A DNA stretch of 64,000 nucleotides, from assembly GCF_034180645.1 (NCBI RefSeq), contig NZ_JAXFNY010000021.1:1-64000 (forward strand), read 5' to 3'. Shown here in pieces: positions 35,535-43,422 of the stretch; the stretch's first letter is position 1, and each line of letters opens with the position of its first letter. The DNA is from Mobiluncus sp034180645. Lineage in GTDB: Bacteria; Actinomycetota; Actinomycetes; Actinomycetales; Actinomycetaceae. A model generated the notes under the pieces. The model saw nothing but the letters and a program-made list of their open reading frames with translations, had not been told where the DNA came from and searched no databases. A program made the translations under genes and the position numbers.

Positions 35535-36701
35535 ATGCCAAAGATATGCGTAATAGGAGCGTCGGCGATGGGCACGGCACTCTGCCGGCCCCTCGTAGAC
35601 ACGGGCTGGGATGTAGCCATGTGGGGAACCGAATACGACGATGCCGTCCTGGATACTTACGCTCTGGGGCAAACTCACCCGGCGATTCACGTGCCTCTGG
35701 CCCCCCAGGTTAAGACCTATCGCGCTAAGCACCTCGACGCGGCGGTGAAAGGCGCGGAAGTCCTAGCCGTTTGTGTCGCTGCCGTGGGTTTACCTGACAT
35801 CACCAGACGCCTGGCGCCCTACTTCAGTCGCGTAAGGGCGGTCTGGGTGCTGACGAAAGGCTTTATTAAGGACGAGGCGGATCAGGTTTATTTGCTGGCT
35901 GAGGCGATGGCAAAGATTGCCGCCGAAAACGGAGCCGAGCTGCCAACCTTGGTGTCCATAGGAGGGCCAGTTATTGCCCGCCAATGCGCGCTGAGCGAAC
36001 CCACCGCAACAGTGTATGCCTGTCAAGATTTAGGAGCCGCGGTTTACTATGCCCGCGCGGTACGCACTGATTACTATCGTGCTTTTCCTACTGAGGACAC
36101 GACCGGGGTTGAAGTCCTGGCTCCTTTGAAAAACAGCTACGCCATTGCTTTGGGCGTGACCGAGGGTATTCAGGAGTCAACCGGATCTCCGCAATCTAAC
36201 TTGCGTGCCGCGGTGTTCGCCCAGGCAATTCGCGAAATGTCTCTGGTTTGCGAGGCTTTGGGAGGGCGCCAGGAATCTGCCATTGGTCTGGCTGGTGTGG
36301 GCGACCTGGAAGTAACCGGCATTTCGGGGCGCAATAAGTTCTTTGGAATGCGGCTGGGACGCGGCGAGCATCCGGCCGAAGCCGAAACCCAGATGAAGGC
36401 CGCGGGACATACGGTCGAAGGGGTGTACTCCACACCCTTGGCGGTAAAACTCATTGAACAGCGCTGCCCGCAGCTATTGGACGAGCTGCCTTTGCTGCGC
36501 GCCGTGGACGAAGCGATTAGTGGCGAGGTGGACATTCGCAAGATTCTGGTCTCGGCGGCACTGCCCGCCTACCCCGCGGATATTTTCGCGACCCAGCAAC
36601 AAAGCAGTTGGAACTCAGACTGGAACCCTGTCGACACCGGCCGTTTGTGGGGACTGGCTAAGCTGGTCAACCGCTTTAAAAATAGGTTGAGCCAGGAGTG
36701 A
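35535..36701 (+). CDS. GpsA-like NAD(P)H-dependent glycerol-3-phosphate dehydrogenase homologue
   Basis: 388 residues. The N-terminal Rossmann loop is CVIGASAMGTAL, the middle has SIGGPVIARQC, and the catalytic-lysine region is APLKNSYAIALGVTEG. The family reduces dihydroxyacetone phosphate to sn-glycerol 3-phosphate for phospholipid synthesis. It is longer than typical GpsA (about 330) and several usual blocks are altered (GASAMG instead of GAGAWG), so it may be a divergent paralogue with another substrate. It sits between the two sulfur modules, 79 bases after the first DsrE gene, with GAGAGG before ATG 35535. Whether it belongs to the sulfur system is unknown. Confidence 0.8.
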   Translation: MPKICVIGASAMGTALCRPLVDTGWDVAMWGTEYDDAVLDTYALGQTHPAIHVPLAPQVKTYRAKHLDAAVKGAEVLAVCVAAVGLPDITRRLAPYFSRVRAVWVLTKGFIKDEADQVYLLAEAMAKIAAENGAELPTLVSIGGPVIARQCALSEPTATVYACQDLGAAVYYARAVRTDYYRAFPTEDTTGVEVLAPLKNSYAIALGVTEGIQESTGSPQSNLRAAVFAQAIREMSLVCEALGGRQESAIGLAGVGDLEVTGISGRNKFFGMRLGRGEHPAEAETQMKAAGHTVEGVYSTPLAVKLIEQRCPQLLDELPLLRAVDEAISGEVDIRKILVSAALPAYPADIFATQQQSSWNSDWNPVDTGRLWGLAKLVNRFKNRLSQE

Positions 36702-36733
36702 GACCCTCAACAGTACACACCACGGCACAATTC

Positions 36734-36752
36734 TCGTTAGAATTCTTAACGA
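36734..36752. promoter_or_regulatory. Palindromic operator candidate before the second sulfur module
   Basis: TCGTTA-GAATTCT-TAACGA has perfect 6-base arms around a GAATTC centre. It lies 36 bases before ATG 36789 of the second SQR-TusE gene. The 19-bp dyad size fits a winged-helix repressor of the ArsR type, a class that often controls sulfide oxidation genes. No such regulator gene is nearby. Confidence 0.45.
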
Positions 36753-36788
36753 ATTCGAAGGTGAAATCCTGAGGCGGTGAGACTTGGC

Positions 36789-38477
36789 ATGAAAAACGTG
36801 GTGATTATTGGTGGGGGAACAGGCGGCACAGTCACAGCAAACTCACTGGTGCGCCGCTTGGACAGCAAAGAGTATCGAATCACCGTCATCGACTATTCCG
36901 CCCGGCATTACTACCAGCCCGGTTTTGTCTCGCTGACTATGGGAAAAGTCCCTAACCCGCTGCTGTGGCGATGGCGGCGGCGAACTTTTCTACCCGGTAT
37001 CCGATTCCTTCAGGATAAAGTCATCGCGGTGGATTCGGACGCAAAAACGGTTACCACTCAGACCAAAGTGATTTCCTACGATTACCTGGTTTTGGCGACG
37101 GGATGTGAGTGCCGTCCCGAGCTAATCGAGGGAATGACAAGGGGAACTGTCCTGAACACGGGGATTTATTCTTTCTATACCCTGGCTTGGGCGCGGCGCT
37201 TGCGCCGGGCACTGCAGGCCTTCGACCACGGCCGTCTGGTAGTGCATATCTCTGAATTTCCTATCCGCTGCCCGGTTGCTCCGATTGAGTTCGCCCTGAA
37301 AGCCGATCACTATTTCTTTGAACACAGGGTTCGCGACGATATCGAAATCATGATTGTCACCCCGCAATCCCAGGTTTTTGAGCAGCCCGTAGCCGCTCGG
37401 AATCTTTCTAACCTCTTGCGCCTGCGCGACATCGAGGTTAAGCCTGATTTCGTGGTGCGCCACATCGATGCCGAAGAAAAACGGATGTACTCCTACGATG
37501 GGAAGGTCGTTGATTACGACATGCTGGTGACCGTTCCCCCTATGCGCGGCCAGCAGTTCATCGTGGATTCCGGACTGGGCGATGAGATGGGATTCATTCA
37601 TCCCGATCTGGAAACCCTGCAGCATCGAGAATACCCGGATATTTTTGTCCTTGGCGACACTGCCGATTTGCCGACTTCCAAATCAGGCTCCGCAAGTATA
37701 TACCAATCTAGGGTATTAGTTTCTAACTTGCTTGATTACATGGCCGGCAGACCGATGGTTCGCCATTATGACGGTCACGCCATGTGCATTGTCGACACGG
37801 GTTACCATCAGGCCACCGTGATTGATCGTTCTTACACAGTACCCGCAGTGACTGGAAAATGGATTTTTCCCTATTTGGGCCCCCTGTCCCTGCTAAAGCA
37901 GAGTCGCAGAAACCACCTCACAAAGCGGTTCATGTTCGTGTTCTACAGCGTGCTCATGGTGGGTCCGCGTATTTTCGATAGAATTTCACATATACAGCTT
38001 TTGGGTAAGGAATTTAGTCGGTGGAATCTGCGGCCTGACGGCACGACTCCGCTCAGTACCCCGGATCTCTCTCAAGACTCCGCAGGTTTTATCGCACCCA
38101 CTTGGAAACGTCGGCCCAATGCTTGTCTGGCAGCGTCAGCTTCAACGAAACTTTTGGAAATTCCCGTTCTCCACGAAGCCGGTGGGGCGCATATTGACGT
38201 GGACTCGGAGGGGTTCATGACCAAGCCGCGTCAGTGGACCCGCGAAATCGGGGCTGACCTGGCTCGCGCAATTAACTTAGAGATGACGCCCCGGCACTGG
38301 GAAGTCATCGAATTCGCCCGAGAAAGTTTTGCAAAATACCAAGTCAGCCCCACGCTGAGACGTCTCGAAATGGCGGGAGACTTCCCGATTTCTGAACTGT
38401 TCGAGCTTTTCCCGTTTAAGCCGGGGAAACTCATCGCCTACGTGGCCGGAATTCCGAAACCAGTAGGCTGTATCTAG
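36789..38477 (+). CDS. SQR-like flavoprotein fused to TusE/DsrC domain, copy 2
   Basis: 562 residues, colinear with copy 1 and clearly paralogous. The flavoprotein part keeps GGGTGG, FVLGDTADLPTSK and cysteines 106, 161 and 333 at the same numbers, which also supports ATG 36789 rather than the GTG four codons earlier. An extra Cys108 (GCECRP) is peculiar to this copy. The C-terminal TusE/DsrC domain (about 456-562) has DSEGFM, RHWEVIEFARE, SPTLRR, and ends in PKPVGCI with penultimate Cys561. The inter-domain linker differs from copy 1 in sequence and contains one more cysteine. The second DsrE gene follows after 21 bases. Confidence 0.88.
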   Translation: MKNVVIIGGGTGGTVTANSLVRRLDSKEYRITVIDYSARHYYQPGFVSLTMGKVPNPLLWRWRRRTFLPGIRFLQDKVIAVDSDAKTVTTQTKVISYDYLVLATGCECRPELIEGMTRGTVLNTGIYSFYTLAWARRLRRALQAFDHGRLVVHISEFPIRCPVAPIEFALKADHYFFEHRVRDDIEIMIVTPQSQVFEQPVAARNLSNLLRLRDIEVKPDFVVRHIDAEEKRMYSYDGKVVDYDMLVTVPPMRGQQFIVDSGLGDEMGFIHPDLETLQHREYPDIFVLGDTADLPTSKSGSASIYQSRVLVSNLLDYMAGRPMVRHYDGHAMCIVDTGYHQATVIDRSYTVPAVTGKWIFPYLGPLSLLKQSRRNHLTKRFMFVFYSVLMVGPRIFDRISHIQLLGKEFSRWNLRPDGTTPLSTPDLSQDSAGFIAPTWKRRPNACLAASASTKLLEIPVLHEAGGAHIDVDSEGFMTKPRQWTREIGADLARAINLEMTPRHWEVIEFARESFAKYQVSPTLRRLEMAGDFPISELFELFPFKPGKLIAYVAGIPKPVGCI

Positions 38478-38498
38478 GTTCCGAAGGAGAGTGAAGTT

Positions 38499-39071
38499 AT
38501 GGAGAAATCCACCGCTGATTTTTTTGACCAGGATTTTTGGCGTGTCTCGGAACCTCTGCTGCACGTGGACCAGCGCAAGATGGCCTTTATCTGTTCCAAA
38601 GGCAACCTTGATATGGCTTATCCGGTGTTGGTTATGTCAATCGCGGCACTCACAGAAAAGGTCGATGTTAACATTTTCTTTACTTTCTGGGGTCTGGATA
38701 TCGTCACGAAACGCACCATGGACTCTCTAAAGTTCACTATGCAGGGAAACACGGCCCTGCACCTTCCCCTTTTGGAAAAAATCCGCCCTGGTTGGGGCAA
38801 ACGCTATATACCTCCCAGCCTGGGAAATCTGCCTGGAGCTACGCACCTGGCCACCTGGTACATGAATAAAATGATGGAAAAGAACGGCATTCCCCCTGTG
38901 CGTGATTTGTTGGAACAGATTGTTGAAATGGGCGGTCATCTGTGGGGATGCAAAATGACCGTGGACCTCATGAAACTACGCCAGAATATGATGTATAAAG
39001 GGGTTTCAGGAATTATCACCGCTCCTGAATTCATCAAGAAATCGGAAGGTGCCCAAATTATTTTCATCTAA
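38499..39071 (+). CDS. DsrE-family sulfurtransferase-like protein, copy 2
   Basis: 190 residues, closely similar to copy 1 over its whole length except for the first 25 residues. Cys32 (FICSKGNLDMAYP) and Cys151 (WGCKMTVDLM) are conserved, as are FFTFWGLDIVTKRTMD and the C-terminus GAQIIFI. GAAGGAGAG lies upstream of ATG 38499. It forms a tight two-gene unit with the preceding SQR-TusE gene. The expected role is a persulfide relay partner of the TusE/DsrC tail. It converges on the GluQ-RS gene after 54 bases. Confidence 0.85.
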   Translation: MEKSTADFFDQDFWRVSEPLLHVDQRKMAFICSKGNLDMAYPVLVMSIAALTEKVDVNIFFTFWGLDIVTKRTMDSLKFTMQGNTALHLPLLEKIRPGWGKRYIPPSLGNLPGATHLATWYMNKMMEKNGIPPVRDLLEQIVEMGGHLWGCKMTVDLMKLRQNMMYKGVSGIITAPEFIKKSEGAQIIFI

Positions 39072-39125
39072 TCGCATCTCCTCAGCACGCTCGCTGGTAC
39101 CGGGATGGTCTCTCGCTACGCTTGC

Positions 39126-40076
39126 CTAAGGGTGAAAGATAACCGGATCTGGGGGGAGGTTTTCGGGTCTCCAGGTAACCGTGGCTTGTTTCAGGATTTC
39201 TTTCGTGGGACAGGTCAACAGTTCAGTCGCGTCAGTTTTCGCTGCCGACCACCCCAACGTTTCCAAGGCTCTCAAGAGAATCTGTTGGTCAGACCACCCC
39301 AGGGCGTTCAGCTCGGGACGGGTCACCGATTTATCTCGCTTGGCCAGGCGCTGCCCCTGCGCATTCATGACCAGCGGCACATGAGCATAACTGGCTGGGC
39401 GGCCTCCCAAAGTTTCGGTGAGCCAGGCCTGCACCGGAGCGCTGGAGGCCAAATCAGCCCCCCGCACAATCTGATCCACGCCTTGATTCATGTCGTCCAC
39501 CACCACGACCAGCTGATAAGCCCAATCCCCATCGGTACGCCGCAGCACGAAGTCGTGGAGCAGACCGGTCAGCGGTCCCAACAGTGAATCGTGTACCGTA
39601 TGTTCAACTCCTTGCGGGGCTCGCAGTCGCAAGGCCGGTTTGCGGCCTTGCGCTGCCAGGGCGGCTCGTTTTTCCACCCGCTCTGAATCACTCAAATCCC
39701 GGCAGATTCCGGGATAAATCCCGGGTTTCCCATGCGGCGCGCTGGCAGCGGCTGCGATGTCTGCCCGCGAACAGTAGCATTCGTATACCAGACCATTTTG
39801 TACCAACTGTTCCAAAGCGGCTTGGTACAGCTCGTGGCGTTGCGACTGGTAAACAACCTCTCCATCGCTCTGCATGCCCAAAGCCGTCAGGTCCTCCAGG
39901 GCTTGGGCGGCAAAACCGGGACGGGAACGTCCGGTATCGATGTCTTCTATTCGTACCAAGAACTCGCGCCCGTTGGATTTAGCAAACAGGTAGGCTGCCA
40001 CCGCGGTACGCAGATTCCCGAAATGCATGACTCCCGACGGGCTGGGAGCAAACCGGCCGAAGCCGCTTCGACTCAC
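39126..40076 (-). CDS. gluQ: Glutamyl-Q tRNA(Asp) synthetase
   Basis: 316-residue truncated glutamyl-tRNA synthetase that attaches glutamate to queuosine in tRNA-Asp. It has the class I HIGH-like GRFAPSPSGVMHFGNLRTA, the KMSKS-like RLAKRDKS, and lacks the anticodon-binding domain of GltX. A zinc site with CYCSR (CxC) and GIYPGICRD (Tyr and Cys) is typical of GluQ-RS. It follows lysS after one base, so the two are cotranscribed. GGTACAAAA (39796-39804) lies in its coding strand. Confidence 0.92.
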   Translation of the reverse strand: MSRSGFGRFAPSPSGVMHFGNLRTAVAAYLFAKSNGREFLVRIEDIDTGRSRPGFAAQALEDLTALGMQSDGEVVYQSQRHELYQAALEQLVQNGLVYECYCSRADIAAAASAPHGKPGIYPGICRDLSDSERVEKRAALAAQGRKPALRLRAPQGVEHTVHDSLLGPLTGLLHDFVLRRTDGDWAYQLVVVVDDMNQGVDQIVRGADLASSAPVQAWLTETLGGRPASYAHVPLVMNAQGQRLAKRDKSVTRPELNALGWSDQQILLRALETLGWSAAKTDATELLTCPTKEILKQATVTWRPENLPPDPVIFHP

Positions 40077-40077
40077 T

Positions 40078-41643
40078 CTACACCCGCTTGACCAGCGGGA
40101 ACGTGATAGTTTCGCGGATTCCTGCTCCGGTCAAAGTCATCAGCAGACGGTCCAGGCCCATTCCCATACCGCCGGCGGGAGGCATTCCCTGTTCCATTGA
40201 AATGAGGAAGTCCTCGTCCACTTCCATAGCTTCCGGATCTCCGTTGGCAGCATCTAAAGCCTGCTGTTCAAAGCGTGCCCGCTGTACCACCGGGTCGTTC
40301 AACTCGGAATATCCGGTGGCAACTTCAAAGCCGCGAATCATCAAATCCCACTTTTGCACCTGGCCGGGCTTATCAGGATGCGTCTTGACCAGGGGCGAAG
40401 TGTCCTCGGGGAAATCACAAACAAAAGTCGGCTGCCACAATTTGTCGCCAACCAGTTCTTCCCACAGGACTTCCACGATTTTCCCGGAGGTATAGTAGGG
40501 TTCCAACTCGATGTCGAGCCGATCCGCCAAAGTGACCAAGGCATCCTTCGGGGTACGCACCGTAACTTCCTGGCCCAGCGCCTCAGAGAGGGAACCATAG
40601 AGGTCAATCCACTTCCATTCCCCGGATAAATCGAACTGAGTACCATCGTTCAAGGTCACGACTTCGGAACCAAACACGTCCCGGGCGCAGCGTTGAATCA
40701 TCTCCCGAGTCAGGTCCGCAATCTGATGGTAGTCCCCGTAAGCGCAATACACCTCTATCATGGTGAATTCCGGGGAGTGCGAAGAATCGGCGCCTTCGTT
40801 ACGGAAGTTCCGGTTGATTTCAAAAACCTTGTCTATTCCGCCAATCAGGCAGCGCTTCAGGAACAGCTCCGGGGCGATACGCAGGTAGAGCTCCGTGTCG
40901 TAGGCGTTCATGTGAGTCACAAAAGGACGGGCGGCAGCCCCGCCGTGCAAGTTTTGCAGCATGGGGGTTTCTACCTCGAGATAGTCATGCTCGTCCAGGT
41001 AGCGGCGCAGCGTTTGCACCACGCGGGAGCGATTGCGCACCATGTCGCGAGCGGCGGGGCGCATAATCATATCCAGGTCGCGCCGACGAACCCGCATGTC
41101 CTCACTCAACGAGACTTCTTCGCCAGCTTCATTAACGTATGACTTCGGCAAGGGGCGCAGCGCTTTACAAGTCAGCTGCCAAGAGTCCACGAAAATGGAC
41201 AGTTCTCCGCGTTTGGAACTGATGACCCGGCCGTGGACAAACAGGTGATCGCCCAGGTCAACCTCTGCCTTGTAGGCGGACATCGATTCCGAGCCGACTT
41301 CCCGTTCACTAACCATAATCTGAATGGTGGAACCGTTACCCTCTTGCAAAGTGGCGAAAGCCAGCTTGCCGCTGGAACGCATCAGACGAACCCGCCCGGC
41401 CAAGCCGACATAATCTTCGGTTTCTTCCCCCGCCTGCAGATTCGGGTACTTCTGACGAACTTCAGAAATGGTTGCGGAAATATCCACGTGTACCGGGTAG
41501 GGAGTCCTGCCTTTGGCCAGCATCTTGGCGCGTTTTTCCGCACGGATTCGGATCTGTTCAGGAGCCTCGGCCGCATACGTCTCATCGTCGTTCGCCATCG
41601 GCTCTGGGTTTACTTTCTCAGTTTTGTTTTCGTTTTCAGCCAC
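40078..41643 (-). CDS. lysS: Lysyl-tRNA synthetase, class II
   Basis: 521 residues, the usual length. The N-terminal OB-fold anticodon-binding domain (about 70-180) contains LAGRVRLMRSSGKLAFATL. The class II core has motif 1 around FLDEHDYLEVETPML, motif 2 FRNEGADSSHSPEFTMIE and motif 3 GMGMGLDRLLMTL. The start is GTG 41643 with AGGA close by. An acidic tail of about 35 residues precedes the OB fold. It forms an operon with gluQ. Confidence 0.95.
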   Translation of the reverse strand: MAENENKTEKVNPEPMANDDETYAAEAPEQIRIRAEKRAKMLAKGRTPYPVHVDISATISEVRQKYPNLQAGEETEDYVGLAGRVRLMRSSGKLAFATLQEGNGSTIQIMVSEREVGSESMSAYKAEVDLGDHLFVHGRVISSKRGELSIFVDSWQLTCKALRPLPKSYVNEAGEEVSLSEDMRVRRRDLDMIMRPAARDMVRNRSRVVQTLRRYLDEHDYLEVETPMLQNLHGGAAARPFVTHMNAYDTELYLRIAPELFLKRCLIGGIDKVFEINRNFRNEGADSSHSPEFTMIEVYCAYGDYHQIADLTREMIQRCARDVFGSEVVTLNDGTQFDLSGEWKWIDLYGSLSEALGQEVTVRTPKDALVTLADRLDIELEPYYTSGKIVEVLWEELVGDKLWQPTFVCDFPEDTSPLVKTHPDKPGQVQKWDLMIRGFEVATGYSELNDPVVQRARFEQQALDAANGDPEAMEVDEDFLISMEQGMPPAGGMGMGLDRLLMTLTGAGIRETITFPLVKRV

Positions 41644-41772
41644 CGTCCTAGTTTAGACCATTACCAGGGAGTGTTGTTCCGCAAGGGTTTTGCCCCCGTC
41701 AACCGGGTCCCCGACAGGCTTGCGGCGGGTAAAATAATTCCAGGAGGTTCATCACGTCGTTTAGGGGATTCA

Positions 41773-42036
41773 ATGCAACTTTCCGCTGCTGACAAATTGA
41801 CTGTTTCCGCTCGACTCAGTGAGGCTAAGCAATCATTGGATGAGGTTATTGGTCTGCTGGATACTGATGCGGACGCGAGTGTAGTGATTTCTAAGCTGAA
41901 CGAGTCATCGCGGCGCTTAGACAGAGCCTCTTTCGCTCTGATGGTCTCCAGCTTGCAGGGCACAGCCGAAGCCAGTGAACCGGAACGCGCGGCAAACATC
42001 AAGCACCTGGAGCAGCTCTTCTTGGACATCGAGTAA
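41773..42036 (+). CDS. CsoR/RcnR-like small helical protein lacking metal-binding cysteines
   Basis: 87 residues, all helical. The pattern matches short actinobacterial metal-sensing repressors of the CsoR family, including RLDRASFALMVSSLQ near 48-62 and the ending LEQLFLDIE. The two cysteines that bind copper in relatives are replaced: alanine at about 35 (DADASVV, where relatives have DC) and threonine at about 64 (LQGT, where relatives have QQC). It may respond to something else or have become a structural protein. ATG 41773 is preceded by AGGGGA at five bases. The reading frame extends 180 codons upstream antisense to lysS, which is a shadow. Confidence 0.65.
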   Translation: MQLSAADKLTVSARLSEAKQSLDEVIGLLDTDADASVVISKLNESSRRLDRASFALMVSSLQGTAEASEPERAANIKHLEQLFLDIE

Positions 42037-42079
42037 ACGCGAGAAGCGTTCAAAATACCAAATGGCGGTGTGACTGGAG

Positions 42080-42433
42080 TTAATTAACCGGATGGTTGTT
42101 CGCGTCTACGTGCACCACGCGAGGAGTCAGGTTCCGGGCTGTTTCGTCATCAACAGTGGCGTAAGCGATGATGATGACCAGGTCGCCGGGAACCACCAGG
42201 CGAGCAGCGGGACCGTTCATCTGAATCGTGCCAGAACCACGGGTACCGGCAATCGTGTAGGTGGTCAGGCGCGAGCCGTTATTGACATCGACTACATCAA
42301 CCTGTTCCCCTGGCAGGATGTCGGCACGCTGCAGCAAATCCGCGTCAATAGTGATGGATCCGACATAGTTAATGTCCGCATCAGTCACGGTAGCGCGATG
42401 AATCTTGCCGCTCATCATGGTTCGCATCCGCAT
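42080..42433 (-). CDS. panD: Aspartate 1-decarboxylase
   Basis: 117-residue proenzyme that makes beta-alanine for pantothenate. It cleaves itself at Gly-Ser in NYVGSITID, leaving a pyruvoyl group. Typical features are KIHRATVTDADINYVGS and NNGSRLTTYTI, with RGSG and Asn-Gly-Ala-like loops (NGPAARLV). ATG 42433 has GAGGGG five bases upstream. It follows panC on the same strand after 148 bases; both serve the same pathway. Confidence 0.95.
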   Translation of the reverse strand: MRMRTMMSGKIHRATVTDADINYVGSITIDADLLQRADILPGEQVDVVDVNNGSRLTTYTIAGTRGSGTIQMNGPAARLVVPGDLVIIIAYATVDDETARNLTPRVVHVDANNHPVN

Positions 42434-42581
42434 ATTTTCCCCTCAACAGGTTTCCCGATTTGCTCCTCAGGGAGTGATTCCCCAGGGGTCTTTCACAGGG
42501 TAGTCCGAAAGATAGTACGGCCGCAACATTTCCCCACACGCAAGGCTCACCCCGAAAGGCGCGGCAGGACCCTTGTGACCT

Positions 42582-43418
42582 CTACAGTTGCACGTCCATA
42601 TTGTCTATCAGCCGCGTGGAACCGACTTTCGCTGCCAGCGCCAAGATGGCGCTGCCGTGATAATCGCCAGTAATCGGCACAAACCCCACCGGGTTCACCA
42701 GGGCAACATAATCTACGTCTATCCCCGGCACTGACTCGAGGCGCGCACGCACCTTGGCCGCCAAATCGCCCGCACCGAGCTGGGAAGCGTTTTCCCGCCC
42801 CCACTTCAGAGCCTGGGAAAGGTTGAGAGCCGTGTCGCGTTCCTCGGGAGACAGGTAGCGGTTGCGCGAGCTCAAGGCCAGACCATCGGGTTCCCTGCGG
42901 ATTTCCACCGGCAAAATCGTCAGCGGGAAGTCCAGGTCGGTAACCATCTGGGAGACAATGGCGAGCTGTTGGGCATCTTTCTTGCCGAAAGCAGCCACAT
43001 CGGGACGGGTCAAGTGGAACATCTTGCCCACCACCAGCAGCACTCCGGCAAAGTGCGTAGGGCGAGTTTTACCTTCCAGGATTGTGGCGGCACTACCGGG
43101 GTCGAAACGTACCAAAGCCTCACCAGAGGGATACATCACCTCAGGGGTAGGCGCGAACAGCGCGTCAGCCCCGACCGCCTGGAGCTTGGCGGCGTCCCCC
43201 GCCAAGTCGCGTGGATAGGTATCATAATCCTCACCGGGAGCGAACTGGGTAGGGTTGACGAACACCGTCACCAGCACCGTGTCTGCCTGGGCTTTCGCGG
43301 CGCGCACTAAATCTAAATGCCCCTCATGCAGGGCTCCCATCGTCATAACCAGACCAAGTCTGCCCTTGACTCCGTTGCGCCAGGTCGCTAACTCTGCTCT
43401 GGTTTTCAACAACTCCAC
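42582..43418 (-). CDS. panC: Pantothenate synthetase
   Basis: 278 residues; joins pantoate and beta-alanine with ATP. MGALHEGHLDLVRAA carries the HxGH motif, FVNPTQFAPGEDYDTYPRD and GKTRPTHFAGV are conserved, and LSSRNRYLSPEER is the KMSKS-like loop. GTG 43418 begins five bases after the stop of the PH-domain gene, with AGAGG upstream. A longer frame (to 43469) would overlap that gene and lacks homology. Together with panD it supplies pantothenate for CoA; panB is not in the window. Confidence 0.95.
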   Translation of the reverse strand: MELLKTRAELATWRNGVKGRLGLVMTMGALHEGHLDLVRAAKAQADTVLVTVFVNPTQFAPGEDYDTYPRDLAGDAAKLQAVGADALFAPTPEVMYPSGEALVRFDPGSAATILEGKTRPTHFAGVLLVVGKMFHLTRPDVAAFGKKDAQQLAIVSQMVTDLDFPLTILPVEIRREPDGLALSSRNRYLSPEERDTALNLSQALKWGRENASQLGAGDLAAKVRARLESVPGIDVDYVALVNPVGFVPITGDYHGSAILALAAKVGSTRLIDNMDVQL

Positions 43419-43422
43419 AGTC

